Below the pieces are notes generated by a model. The model did not search any database. It saw only the letters and a list, made by a program, of their open reading frames with translations, and had not been told where the DNA came from. Source: Bog-473 sp963828505 (lineage in GTDB: Bacteria > Actinomycetota > Acidimicrobiia > Acidimicrobiales > RAAP-2). Taken from it: a stretch of DNA of 64,000 nucleotides. Position 1 is the first letter of the stretch, and each line of letters opens with the position of its first letter. Positions 9,993 through 19,200 of the stretch are shown here, one piece after another. Where the stretch lies: positions 74,532 to 138,531 of the forward strand of contig CAWHFM010000019.1 of assembly GCA_963828505.1 (NCBI GenBank), in the 5' to 3' direction. Both the position numbers and the translations under genes were made by a program.

Positions 9993-11060
9993 ATGCCCTC
10001 CGTGGTCGACCGCGGCAGTGGCAGTCAGCCGCTGAACGAGGCACTGTCCCTGGTCGCTCCGGGCACGGCGTTACGGGAGGGACTCGACCGCATCCTCCAG
10101 GCCAAGCACGGCGCGCTGATCGTGGTCGGCGACAACCCGGCGGTCCTCTCGGTGTGCACCGGTGGGTTCCTGCTCGACGCGGAGTACACCCCGCAGCGCC
10201 TGTCCGAATTGGCCAAGATGGACGGCGCCATCATCCTGGCGCACGACGCGTCTCGCATCGCCCGGGCCAACGTCCACCTCATGCCGAAATCGACCATCCC
10301 CACCTCCGAGACCGGCACGCGGCATCGCACGGCCGAGCGGGTGGCGCGCTCCATCGATGTGCCGGTGATCGCGGTGTCAGAGGCGATGGCGACCATCGCC
10401 GTGTACCGCCACGGCATGAAGCACACGACACAATCGACGGGCTGGCTGATCGACCGGTCGAGCCAGGCACTGGCGACGCTGCAGCGCTTCCGCGTGCGCT
10501 TCGACGAAGCCGTCTCTTCGCTCACCCGGCTCGAGATGGAGAACGCCGTCTCGGTGCGCGACGTGGTCTCGGTGCTCCAGCCCGGGGAGATGGTGCGTCG
10601 CATCGCGGACGAGATCGAGGATCACCTGGTCGAGTTGGGCTCCGACGGACGTCTGATCTACCTCCAGACCGAAGAGCTGCGCGCCGGGGTCGACGACGCG
10701 GTGACCTTGGTCCTCGCTGACTACAGCGACGCCAAGGGAAGCGCGCATCTGCGTTCGCTGGCGCCCGACGCGCTCATGGACCTGCCCAAGGTGGTGGCCT
10801 CCCTCAGCATGCCGGCCTCGCACGACCAGCTGCTCTCGGAGGTGGCGCCGCGCGGCTACCGCCAGCTGCACCGTCTGCCTCACCTCTCCGACGCGCTCAT
10901 CGAGCGGCTCGTGATGCGCTTCGGCACATTGCCGGAGGTGCTCACGGCCAGTGCGGCGGAGCTCGAGTCCGTGGACGGCATCGGTGCGGCCACCGCCCGT
11001 CACGTGCGTGACGGCCTGGCCCGGCTGGTCGAGGCCAGCATCTTCGAACGCTACGAATAA
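9993..11060 (+). CDS. disA: diadenylate cyclase DisA
   Basis: Makes c-di-AMP from two ATP and scans DNA for branched structures. 355 aa from ATG 9993 (MPSVVDRGSGSQPLNEALS). The DAC domain shows KMDGAIILAHD (the DGA motif) and TGTRHRTAERVA (the RHR motif). The middle helical spine follows, then a C-terminal HhH DNA-binding domain (ELESVDGIGAATARHVRDGL). It heads the run disA-carD-ispD-ispF-rlmB, an order known from other actinobacteria. The radA gene often next to disA is absent here. Confidence 0.96.
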   Translation: MPSVVDRGSGSQPLNEALSLVAPGTALREGLDRILQAKHGALIVVGDNPAVLSVCTGGFLLDAEYTPQRLSELAKMDGAIILAHDASRIARANVHLMPKSTIPTSETGTRHRTAERVARSIDVPVIAVSEAMATIAVYRHGMKHTTQSTGWLIDRSSQALATLQRFRVRFDEAVSSLTRLEMENAVSVRDVVSVLQPGEMVRRIADEIEDHLVELGSDGRLIYLQTEELRAGVDDAVTLVLADYSDAKGSAHLRSLAPDALMDLPKVVASLSMPASHDQLLSEVAPRGYRQLHRLPHLSDALIERLVMRFGTLPEVLTASAAELESVDGIGAATARHVRDGLARLVEASIFERYE

Positions 11061-11214
11061 CGCCGCGAGCGGGTGGAGGGAGCCCGTCTGGTAGAATGGT
11101 TGGCCACCACGGGGCGGTTTGGAGACCGCACCGGAACCCTCTCGTCCCCTCTCACCAGCGTCGTCGGTCCGGGTCCGCGCCCGTGCCCGAGTGCAGTCAA
11201 GGAGTCCTGAACCT

Positions 11215-11694
11215 GTGTCATTCAAGGTCGGAGACAAAGTCGTCTACCCCCACCACGGGGCCGCCGTCATAGAGAAGCGAGAGACGAAGGTCGCCTTCGG
11301 GGAGAAGCGGGAATACCTCGTTCTCCGCTTGGCCTACGGCGACCTGATCCTCAACGTGCCGGCCGACAACACCGACGGTGTCGGGCTGCGCGAAGTCATC
11401 AACGACGAGGAAGTCGAGGAGGTCTTCGCCGTGCTGCGCAAGAAGGAAGCGCGCATGCCGACGAACTGGTCCCGCCGCTACAAGAACCACTCGGAGAAGT
11501 TGCGTTCGGGCGACATCTACCAGGTGGCCGAGGTGGTGCGGAACCTCTCCATCCGCGACAAGGACAAGGGTCTGTCGGCCGGCGAGAAGCGGATGCTCCA
11601 GCGGGCGCGCCAGATCCTCGTGTCCGAGCTGACCTTCGCCCTCAACGTGGACGAGGAGACGGCCGAAGAGCGTCTGAACGACGCCCTGACCTGA
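11215..11694 (+). CDS. carD: CarD-family transcriptional regulator
   Basis: 159 aa from GTG 11215. The N-terminal Tudor-like RNA polymerase-interacting domain starts FKVGDKVVYPHHGAAVIE. The helical DNA-binding C-terminus holds the conserved MPTNWSRRYKNHSEKLRSGD block, where the Trp wedges the promoter. CarD stabilises open complexes at housekeeping promoters in actinobacteria. A TAGAAT -10-like hexamer lies about 120 bp upstream, in the disA-carD gap. Followed by ispD after 23 bp. Confidence 0.95.
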   Translation: MSFKVGDKVVYPHHGAAVIEKRETKVAFGEKREYLVLRLAYGDLILNVPADNTDGVGLREVINDEEVEEVFAVLRKKEARMPTNWSRRYKNHSEKLRSGDIYQVAEVVRNLSIRDKDKGLSAGEKRMLQRARQILVSELTFALNVDEETAEERLNDALT

Positions 11695-11717
11695 TTCCCC
11701 CGTCTGGGCGGCGCGCC

Positions 11718-12398
11718 GTGGCCGAGGTGTGGTCCATCGTCGTGGCGGGTGGGTCGGGCCGGCGGTTCGGCCGGCCCAAGCAGTTCTCGCTCCTCGGTGG
11801 CCGTCCCGTGCTCGAATGGGCCGTCGACGCGTGCCGACCGGTGTCGTCGGGCGTCGTCCTGGTGGTCCCGGCTGACGGACCTCCCACCGGCTCCGAAACG
11901 CACGGTGCCGACGTCGTGGTGACGGGCGGTACGACTCGAGCCGAATCGGTGCGCCGGGGCCTGGCCGCTGTCCCCGAGGACGCGGCTGTGGTTCTCGTGC
12001 ACGACGCGGCGCGCCCGCTCGCCTCCGCATCGGTGTTCGAGGCCGTCGTCGACGCCGTGACCCAGGGCGGTGCCGACGGCGCGGTGCCGGGCCTCGCGCT
12101 GTCGGACACCGTCAAGACGGTCACCGAGGTCGACGGGGTGTGCCTCGTCGACGCGACCCTGGACCGGCGCACGCTCGTCGCCGTCCAGACCCCGCAGGCC
12201 TTCCGGGCCGGCACCCTCCGCCGGGCGCATCGCGACGGAGCGGCGAGCAAGCTCGAGGCGACCGACGACGCCATGCTGGTCGAGGCCGCCGGCGGCCGCG
12301 TCCGGGTGGTCCCTGGCGACCCGGGCAACTTCAAGATCACGACCCCCGACGACTTGCAGGCGGCCGAGCAGCGCCTGGCCGCAACCGGGAGCGGGTGA
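11718..12398 (+). CDS. ispD: 2-C-methyl-D-erythritol 4-phosphate cytidylyltransferase
   Basis: Couples CTP to MEP in the non-mevalonate isoprenoid pathway. 226 aa. The nucleotide-binding loop VVAGGSGRRFGRPKQF is at residues 8-23, and LVHDAARPLAS and VQTPQAF are typical of the family. EATDDAMLVEAAGG is the conserved late block. GTG start; it overlaps ispF by four bases (GTGA), so translation is probably coupled. It supplies precursors for the polyprenyl synthase at 4,685. Confidence 0.95.
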   Translation: MAEVWSIVVAGGSGRRFGRPKQFSLLGGRPVLEWAVDACRPVSSGVVLVVPADGPPTGSETHGADVVVTGGTTRAESVRRGLAAVPEDAAVVLVHDAARPLASASVFEAVVDAVTQGGADGAVPGLALSDTVKTVTEVDGVCLVDATLDRRTLVAVQTPQAFRAGTLRRAHRDGAASKLEATDDAMLVEAAGGRVRVVPGDPGNFKITTPDDLQAAEQRLAATGSG

Positions 12399-12871
12399 AC
12401 GTGCGCATCGGCCAGGGGATCGACGTCCACCCGTTCTCCGAGGACCCCCACCGTCGCCTCGTGCTCGGGGGTGTCCCGATTGAGGGCGGGCGAGGGCTGG
12501 ACGGTCACAGCGACGCCGACGCCGTGTGCCACGCGTTGGCCGACGCCGTGCTCGGCGCCGTCGGTCTGGGCGACCTCGGCCGCCACTTCCCCGACACCGA
12601 CCCGGCCTGGGAGGGCGCGGACAGCGTCAATCTGCTCGTCGCCGTCATGCGCCTGGCCGCCGAGCAGGGCTACGTCTGCACCAACGCCGACTGCACCGTC
12701 GTCGCCGATACGCCCCGCCTGGCGCCGCACACGGCGGCGATGGCGACGCGGTTGAGCGAGGTGATGGGCGCGCCGGTCTCGGTCAAGGCGACGAGGGCCG
12801 AGGGCCTGGGCGCGCTCGGCCGGGCCGAGGGGATCGCCTGCCTGGCGGTAGTTCTCCTGGAGGAGCGATGA
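12395..12871 (+). CDS. ispF: 2-C-methyl-D-erythritol 2,4-cyclodiphosphate synthase
   Basis: 158 aa from the GTG overlapping the ispD stop. The metal site GQGIDVHPF and the LDGHSDADAVCHALADAVLGA signature are intact, as is KATRAEGLGALGRAEGI near the C-terminus, matching KATTTEGLGFxGRxEGI. It makes MEcPP from CDP-MEP-2-phosphate. The four-base overlap with the next gene keeps the run ispD-ispF-rlmB tight. cysS, which often separates ispF and rlmB in mycobacteria, is absent. Confidence 0.95.
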   Translation: MNVRIGQGIDVHPFSEDPHRRLVLGGVPIEGGRGLDGHSDADAVCHALADAVLGAVGLGDLGRHFPDTDPAWEGADSVNLLVAVMRLAAEQGYVCTNADCTVVADTPRLAPHTAAMATRLSEVMGAPVSVKATRAEGLGALGRAEGIACLAVVLLEER

Positions 12872-13770
12872 GTCCGGGGAAGCCGCCCCGCCGGCGCGCC
12901 GCGCCCGCCGGCGGCCGTCAACGCTCGGGCGCGCCGGGGCGCGGCTCGGGTGCGCGGACCGGTGATCCGGCCAACCCCGGCCGGCGCCCGCCTCCGGCCG
13001 CGCTCAGCGAACTCGGCGGCGACCAGGTGGAGGGCCGCCGCGCCGTGCTCGAGCTGCTCTCGGCCGGCCGGCGCACGGTGCGCCGGGTCGTCCTGGCCGA
13101 GGACCAGGACCCCTCGCCACAGCTCGATCGGATAGAGGAGCTCGCCGCCCGCATGCGGGTGCCGGTGGAGACCGTCCCGCGCGCCCGCCTCGACACCCAG
13201 GCCCGCACCGAGTCGCCCCAGGGTGTGCTGGCGCTGGCCCGGCCCGTCGAGCCGGTGCCCCTGGAGCATCTGGCGCGGCAGAGCCGCGGCGGCGTGGAAG
13301 CGTTCCTTCTGGTGGCGGCGGGCATCACCGACCCGCGCAACCTGGGCGCGCTCCTGCGCAGCGCCGAGTGCGCTGGGGTGACCGGGGTGGTGCTCCCCCG
13401 ACACCGTTCGGCCCGGTTGTCGCCGACGGTGGCCAAGACGGCCGCGGGCGCCATCGAGCACCTGCCCTTCGCCGCCGTGGGGGGAGTCCCGGCGGCCCTC
13501 GGCGTGCTGCGCGATCTCGGCGTCTGGTCCATCGGTCTGGCCGGGGAGGCCGACGACTCCCTCTACGACCTGCCGCTCGGTGAAGGGCCCGTGGCTCTGG
13601 TGGTCGGCAGCGAGGAGAAGGGTCTCGCTCCGCTCGTACGCCGGCGGTGCGACGCGCTGGTCCGCATCCCCCAGCACGGCACCGTCCCGTCGCTCAACGT
13701 CGGAGTGGCTGGTGCCGTGGCGTGCTTCGAAGTGGCGCGCCAGCGTGCGGCGCGCGCTGGACGGGCCTGA
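12868..13770 (+). CDS. rlmB: SpoU/TrmH-family 23S rRNA (guanosine-2'-O-)methyltransferase
   Basis: 300 aa. A basic low-complexity N-terminal tail of about 45 residues precedes the substrate-binding domain (GGDQVEGRRAVLELLSAGRR). The knotted SPOUT catalytic domain carries all three SpoU motifs: ITDPRNLGALLRSAECAG, ALVVGSEEKGLAPLVRRRCD and RIPQHGTVPSLNVGVAGAV. Such enzymes methylate G2251-type positions of 23S rRNA; assignment to rlmB rather than another TrmH is from context and length. ATG overlaps the ispF stop. Confidence 0.88.
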   Translation: MSPGKPPRRRAAPAGGRQRSGAPGRGSGARTGDPANPGRRPPPAALSELGGDQVEGRRAVLELLSAGRRTVRRVVLAEDQDPSPQLDRIEELAARMRVPVETVPRARLDTQARTESPQGVLALARPVEPVPLEHLARQSRGGVEAFLLVAAGITDPRNLGALLRSAECAGVTGVVLPRHRSARLSPTVAKTAAGAIEHLPFAAVGGVPAALGVLRDLGVWSIGLAGEADDSLYDLPLGEGPVALVVGSEEKGLAPLVRRRCDALVRIPQHGTVPSLNVGVAGAVACFEVARQRAARAGRA

Positions 13771-13833
13771 CGGAGTCGTCCCTGCCGTCTGCCTCGCCGC
13801 ACCACTTTGGTGCCGACCCGATTGGGGTCCGCG

Positions 13834-14246
13834 CTAGGCGGCGGACACCTCCGAAGTGCAGAAAGCGCATCGGCGCGCCGCCACGGGGATGTCGCTCAGG
13901 CACTCGGGGCATGGGCGCGTCTCGGGCTCGGGCTTCTCCGATGGCAGCGCGTTCAGCCGGCGTAGCAGCGAAGTGAGCGGGATCACCACCGCGAAGAAGA
14001 CGACGGTGGCGATGATCAGGAACGAGATCAACGCGTTGAGGACGAGCCGTACTTGAACACCGAGTGGTTGACGGTGAAGGACAAGTCGGAGAACGAAGTC
14101 TGGCCGAAGATGGCGGCGATGAGCGGGGTGACCAGGTCGACCACCAGCGCGGTGATCACCGCCGTGAACGCGGCACCCACGACGACGGCCACGGCCAGAT
14201 CGACCACGTTGCCCCGCAGCACGAACTTCTTGAAGTCGCTCAGCAT
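13834..14246 (-). CDS. mscL: large-conductance mechanosensitive channel MscL with C-terminal zinc ribbon, one frameshift
   Basis: Pentameric osmotic release valve. It starts MLSDFKKFVLRGNVVDLAVAVVVGAAF, the canonical N-terminus with TM1, and TM2 reads LISFLIIATVVFFAVVIPL. The frame breaks once near 14044: the expected VFKYGFVLNALISFL needs one extra T, so a single base is missing. The C-terminus extends into CPEC and CAFC pairs about 12 residues apart, a zinc-ribbon-like tail (CPECLSDIPVAARRCAFC). As with clpC, a sequencing error is likely. It converges on the rlmB-like gene. Confidence 0.9.
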
Positions 14247-14412
14247 GCCTTCTCGTCACCTTTCTCTTCGGGCTGGCCTCGTGGCTCGCTGCTCGAGCCC
14301 TGTCACCATGTCCGCCGCCCGGGGTGTGCGGTCCCTGCCAACCAGGGCCCGTGATCCTCGACCGCGAGCCCTTGACCTCGGACCCGACGCACCGCCGGCC
14401 CGACGCACCCTG

Positions 14413-14485
14413 AGCCCGAGGCAGGAATCGAACCCGCGACATCTTCATTACAAGTGAAGTGCTCTACCGACTGAGCTACTCGGGC
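14413..14485 (-). tRNA. tRNA-Thr(TGT)
   Basis: Read on the minus strand, the sequence folds as a complete cloverleaf: acceptor GCCCGAG/CTCGGGC, D-arm AGCTCAGTCGGTAGAGC, anticodon stem CTTCA/TGAAG around loop CTTGTAA (anticodon TGT), and T-arm CGCGGGTTCGATTCCTGCC. 73 nt, without an encoded CCA. It lies at the boundary between the conserved block and the integrase, but its 5' end, not its 3' end, faces the integrase. Confidence 0.95.
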
Positions 14486-14764
14486 GACACACCCATTCTA
14501 GGTCGTCCGGCGTGGCCCCACGAGCCCAGCGTACTTCTCTCGAAATCCCTGGTAAAAGGGACAATCCGCGATCCGGCCATCGGCCTCACGGGTTCCGATG
14601 GGAGCGGCCCACCGACCGAGGACAGGGACCGAAAGAGGGTCGAATGGCGCTCTTTCGGACTTCAATTCAACCCAGATTCAACCTGACGCCGGTACGCTGG
14701 TGGTCCGGAGCCGGACGGCCAGGCACGGCGCACCCCCACGGTGAGCCAGTTGGAGGTGATCGCA

Positions 14765-16267
14765 ATGGCCCGCAATTATCCGGACCCGTGGGTTCCGAGG
14801 ACGTTCCAGGCATGGGTCGTCAAGCAGACCAGGGTCCAGCGGGTGACTGACCGGGCCAGCGGTGAGATCCGGCGGCGGAATGTCGACTGCTGGGACGTCA
14901 AGGGCAAGTCTGACGGCGTCCAGTGGTTCAAGCGCTTCCACAAGGCGGGATTGGCCGAGACCTGGCGCGAGCGGGCCGAGCGGGAATTCGCCCGAGGGCT
15001 GCCGTTCGATCTCAAGACGAAGCAATTTGTCGAACCACAGGCTCCAACTGGGCCTCTGGCCCCCTCGGTGTTCGCTCTGACGGAGCTCTATTTCCACCAA
15101 CACCCTGAATGGGAGCCGGCGACCAAGGAGGCCGCGGCACGGTCGTACAACCGGGCCCGGCGTTGGCTCCTGGTGCCTGGCGCTGAGCTGGCCGGCGACG
15201 ATCTGGTCGCAGTCGAGGACTACCTGAGCCGGGCCAGCTTCCTGCCGGCCCACCTGGAAGGGCGGATCACCGATCGGCAGCGAACCGGGCAGTCGTGGCT
15301 GGAAGCCCATTCGGCCCCCGCCGACTCGCTCACCTCGAAGCAGATCGAGGCATTCGTCTCCCGGATCGAGGTGAGCGAACGCAAACCGGGAACGCGGCTG
15401 TCGGCGGCGACCCTGACCCGGTACCTCCAACCGCTCAGGGCGGCCTGGAACTGGGCGATCGCCCGGGATGACATCCCGATCGAGCGAAGCCCGTGGGTGG
15501 TGGTCAGGGCGCGGCGCAAGGTGAAGGGCAAGGCCACCCTGGCCGCCGGAAGGGCCGGTCTGGCCGTAGATGCCGACATGGTGCTCAGCGTGTCCCAGTC
15601 ACTGGCGCTGGCCCAAGCTTGCGTCACCGAGGGGGCGTGGGGCGGGGTGGTCGAGTGTTTCGTGCTGGTCATGGCTCTGTGCGGGCTGCGGCCGGGGGAG
15701 GCGGCCGGGCTCGTGAGCGAGGACCTGGAACTGCCTCCGGCCGATGAGCCCGGATGGCTGGTCGTCCGGCGTACCCATCGTCCGACCCGGGATCGGTGGC
15801 TCGACCTCGACGAGGACCCCGAATGGGGTCCGCTGAAGGACCGAGATCTCACCGAGAGTCGCCGGGTCCCGGTGCCGTCGCTCTTGGTTGCCAAGCTCCG
15901 TCAACACCAAGAGCTCTACGGCGAAGGACCCGGCGGGCTCGTGTTTCACCGCAACGGCAAAGCCTTCGTCAACTCCAGGTTCGCCGTCAGCGTGTGGGAG
16001 CCGGCGTGCGCCAAGTTGTTCCCGCGCCGGCCGGACCTCGCGCCCGACGACCCCCGCCAATCCAAACTCTCGCGACTCCGGCGCCACGACCTGCGCCATG
16101 CCGCCTGCTCCTGGTGGCTACGAGAGGGAGTCGATGCGGTCGTCTGCCAGCGGTGGTCGGGCCACCGGACATTGTCCGTGTTTCTCGACATCTACCAGGG
16201 CGTGGCTCCCGGGCGAGAAGACCGGGGTGTCCGACGGCTCGAGCAGAGCCTCCGTGGCGCGGCGTAA
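14765..16267 (+). CDS. tyrosine recombinase / phage-type integrase
   Basis: 500 aa from the ATG at 14765, chosen because a TTGGAGGTGATC ribosome binding site stands just before it; the frame is open 24 bp further up. A SAM-like core-binding domain (residues about 110-240) precedes the catalytic domain. The catalytic set is visible: first Arg in LCGLRPGEAAGL, HDLRHAACSWW, the Trp/His in WSGHRTL and the Tyr in FLDIYQG. It catalyses site-specific insertion and excision of the element. The stop is 10 bp from the stop of the convergent relaxase gene. A second, truncated integrase 3' end lies at 20,587. Confidence 0.92.
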   Translation: MARNYPDPWVPRTFQAWVVKQTRVQRVTDRASGEIRRRNVDCWDVKGKSDGVQWFKRFHKAGLAETWRERAEREFARGLPFDLKTKQFVEPQAPTGPLAPSVFALTELYFHQHPEWEPATKEAAARSYNRARRWLLVPGAELAGDDLVAVEDYLSRASFLPAHLEGRITDRQRTGQSWLEAHSAPADSLTSKQIEAFVSRIEVSERKPGTRLSAATLTRYLQPLRAAWNWAIARDDIPIERSPWVVVRARRKVKGKATLAAGRAGLAVDADMVLSVSQSLALAQACVTEGAWGGVVECFVLVMALCGLRPGEAAGLVSEDLELPPADEPGWLVVRRTHRPTRDRWLDLDEDPEWGPLKDRDLTESRRVPVPSLLVAKLRQHQELYGEGPGGLVFHRNGKAFVNSRFAVSVWEPACAKLFPRRPDLAPDDPRQSKLSRLRRHDLRHAACSWWLREGVDAVVCQRWSGHRTLSVFLDIYQGVAPGREDRGVRRLEQSLRGAA

Positions 16268-16277
16268 GAGACCCGCC

Positions 16278-19200
16278 TCATAGCTCGACTCCGTGCGCGA
16301 CGTCGATGCGTTGCTCCCAGTCGGCGCGTGCTTGTTCGACATGAGCCTCGTGGCTGATGGCCAGCGCACGCGTCGCGGCACCGTGAGCCAGGCGACGCTC
16401 GCTGTTCTGTTCGCCGCTGACTACGCCGCTCGGGCTGCCGATGGTTCGCTCGCCTGTGATGCGCCAGCGGTCCCGATAGGCCGCGACCGTCGAGACTTCA
16501 CGGAGCCAGCGGGCCCTGCGGGCGGGATCATCTGGGACAGCCCCGAGAGCCGTCGCCCAGGCTTGTCCGCTCTCGATTCCTTGGACTGCCACTACGCGCG
16601 CTCGCTCTTCCATCGCATGGTCCCGCTCGGCCAATGCCTGGGCCATCTCGGGGTCGCTGACCCCTTGGACTCTCGGGATCAGCCCGGCGATGAGATTGCC
16701 GGCGGTCCGCCGCCGGAGGCCACTAGCCGCCTGGGTCCAGCGGTCCACCCGGCCGTGCAGCACTGCCGCTACATCAGCGGCGTCGGCCAGAGACCGGCCG
16801 GCCACCAGGCGAGGGAACGTCGCCTCAACGTCGAGGTCGCGGGCTTCGGCGTCACGGAACGAAGCCAGTAGCGGTCCGTGTGCCTCGCTGGTCCGGACGG
16901 CTTCGAGTTGGGCTGCGGTGAGCCCGGAGCGGGCGAGCAGGGCCTCCCAGCGGTCTGCCTGGGCCAGTGTGGCCAGCGTCAGGTACTCCGCCGAGAGGCG
17001 CTCCATGCCTTCTGCCTCGTCGTGGCGGAGCCGGATCACTTCGTGGGCCGCCACGTCGGCGCCCTCGTTTCGCAGGACCCCGGCCAGCACCTGGCGAGCC
17101 GTCACCGGCTCGGCCGTGCCCTGATGCGAGGTCTGCGGGTCGGGGTCGTAGTGGGTGTCCACGTAGAGCCTGTTGGCTTCGCGGCCTCTGGTGGCCGAGA
17201 CGTAGAGGACCTCGCGGGTGGTGGTCGGAGAGACCATGGCGTGCGCGGTGTCGACGCTGCGGCCCTGGGCCCGATGCGCCGTCGAGGCGTAGGCCAGCTC
17301 GACGTGCTCGGCCACGTAGTCGGCCGGGAGCACCACTCTCCCGGTGCCGTGCACCCGCCGGAGGGTCATGGAACCGTCGTCATGGGTGGAAGTGACGGTC
17401 CACTGATCGCCGTTGCGGACCCAGCCTCGGCCGGTGCCGAGACGCCGGTCGTTTTGACGGGTGACCACCCGGTCGCCCACACCGGCCGTCCCACCGCCGG
17501 CCACACCCAGCCCGCGCTCTTCCACTTCTCCGGCGGCGATCCGATCGGCCCGGGCCCGGCGGTTGAGCTCACTGACGCTGCCGAGGTCTCCGGCGATCAT
17601 CTGGCTCGTCCGCCCGGCCGCGGTGTCCTCCTTCCACCCCAGATAGAGGGCGTCGAGCATCTCGTCCCGGCTCCCTTCGCTGATCCGTTCGTGTACTGCG
17701 TAGGTGTCGATGGCGTCGGGAGAACCCTGTCGCAGCTCGACACTGGCCTTCTTCTCCCAGGGGTGGGTGAACCGGCGTACCTCGCTCAGGGCCGGGGCCA
17801 GGCCCTCGCGGTCGCGCACCAGGGCGGCGAACATGCCGCCCGCTTCGACCGCGCTGATTTGAAGATCATCGCCGACGAGGACCACCTTGGCCCCGGCCGC
17901 ACCTGCCGCCTTCACCAGCTCGTCGAGGACGAACGTGCCGGCCAGGCTGGCCTCGTCGAGGATCACCAACTGGTTCGACCGGAGCCGCCAACGGGCCAGC
18001 TGTGCCTCGGTCCGGGCGACCGTGGCCCGGGCGGCCGATCGTTGCCCGGGGGAGAGGTGAGGGGAGGCCAACTCGGCCCGGCTCGCCTCCAATCTGTGCA
18101 GGCGCTCGGCTTCTTGGCGGTGCTCGTAGAGCCACTTGGCCGTGTTCTCGGTGTCGATGCCGAGCTCGGCCGCCAGCACTTCGGCGGCGGCGGCCGACGG
18201 GGCCAGGCCGAGCACCGAGCCCGGTCCGTGTTCGGCTTCCCACACCGCTCGCAACACGGCCATCGTGGTGGACTTGCCCGTCCCGGCCGGGCCGACCAGC
18301 ACGTCGAGGCGCCGCCCAGAAGTGGCGATCTGCTCCACGGCCAGCGCCTGGTCGATGCTGACCGGGACGTCCCGGCCGGGCAGATTGACCGCGGCGACCG
18401 CGGCGACCGCGGCCACCGTGCCGGTCGTGACCGACGGGCCAGCGATTTGGCGCCCGGCGTCGAGCAGGCGGGCCTCGGCCTCCAAAAGCGTCGCGGTGGT
18501 GTAGACCTCGTGCCCCTTGGCGCGGAACCGGCTGGTCCCGTCGGCCCGGCGGAGCCGCTCGGGCGTGTGGTGCAGCTCGGGCGCGGAGACCAAGAGCGAC
18601 TGGGCCAGAGCAAGATCAGCCGTGTGCTCGGCGACGGCGATCCGCTCGTCGGGCGAGGCGAAACGGATCCCATGCAGTTGGCGGTGCACCTCGGCCAAGA
18701 CGTTGGCTCGGCTGAACGTGGCCCGACGTTCAGCCACCGTCCGCACCACCACACCGGCGGCGTCGGACAAGATCTCGTCGGCCAGGTCGCCGGCGTGGAG
18801 AAGTGGAAGGTCGTTGCGATCCGCCAGTCCCGCCACCCACGAGATCTGGTCGTCGCCGATGTAGCCCTCGGCCCGTCGACGCCAGCCCGCGGTCAGCTCG
18901 GCCAGGCTGTGGTGTTCCTTGGCGGGCCGGGTCTCCAAGGTCGCCCGGCGTCGCAGCTCGAGCACTTCGACACTGGTCGGCTGGCGGCCATGAGCGGCGA
19001 CGAACTCGCCGATCAAGATTGTCTTGCGCTCATCGATGGCGGCCGAGCGCTGACAGAACTCGGCCATGAGAGCCTCGCTCACCCCGGTCACCTCGAAACG
19101 GGGCTGCTCGGAGTGCCGGCGTGCCCGACCGTCCCAGCCCCACCCCAATGAGTTGGTCAACAGGTCGCTGAGCACGCCCTGGTGCAGCTCGGAGAGCGCG

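Noticed and set aside
14413..14485. tRNA-Thr as the attachment site of the integrase at 14,765
   Set aside because: The integrase lies at the 5' side of the tRNA, whereas tRNA-targeting integrases normally sit beyond the 3' end, and no copy of the tRNA-Thr 3' end was seen in the window.
16878..19151. 757-aa plus-strand frame
   Set aside because: It is a shadow of the relaxase gene; the minus strand carries all relaxase and helicase motifs.
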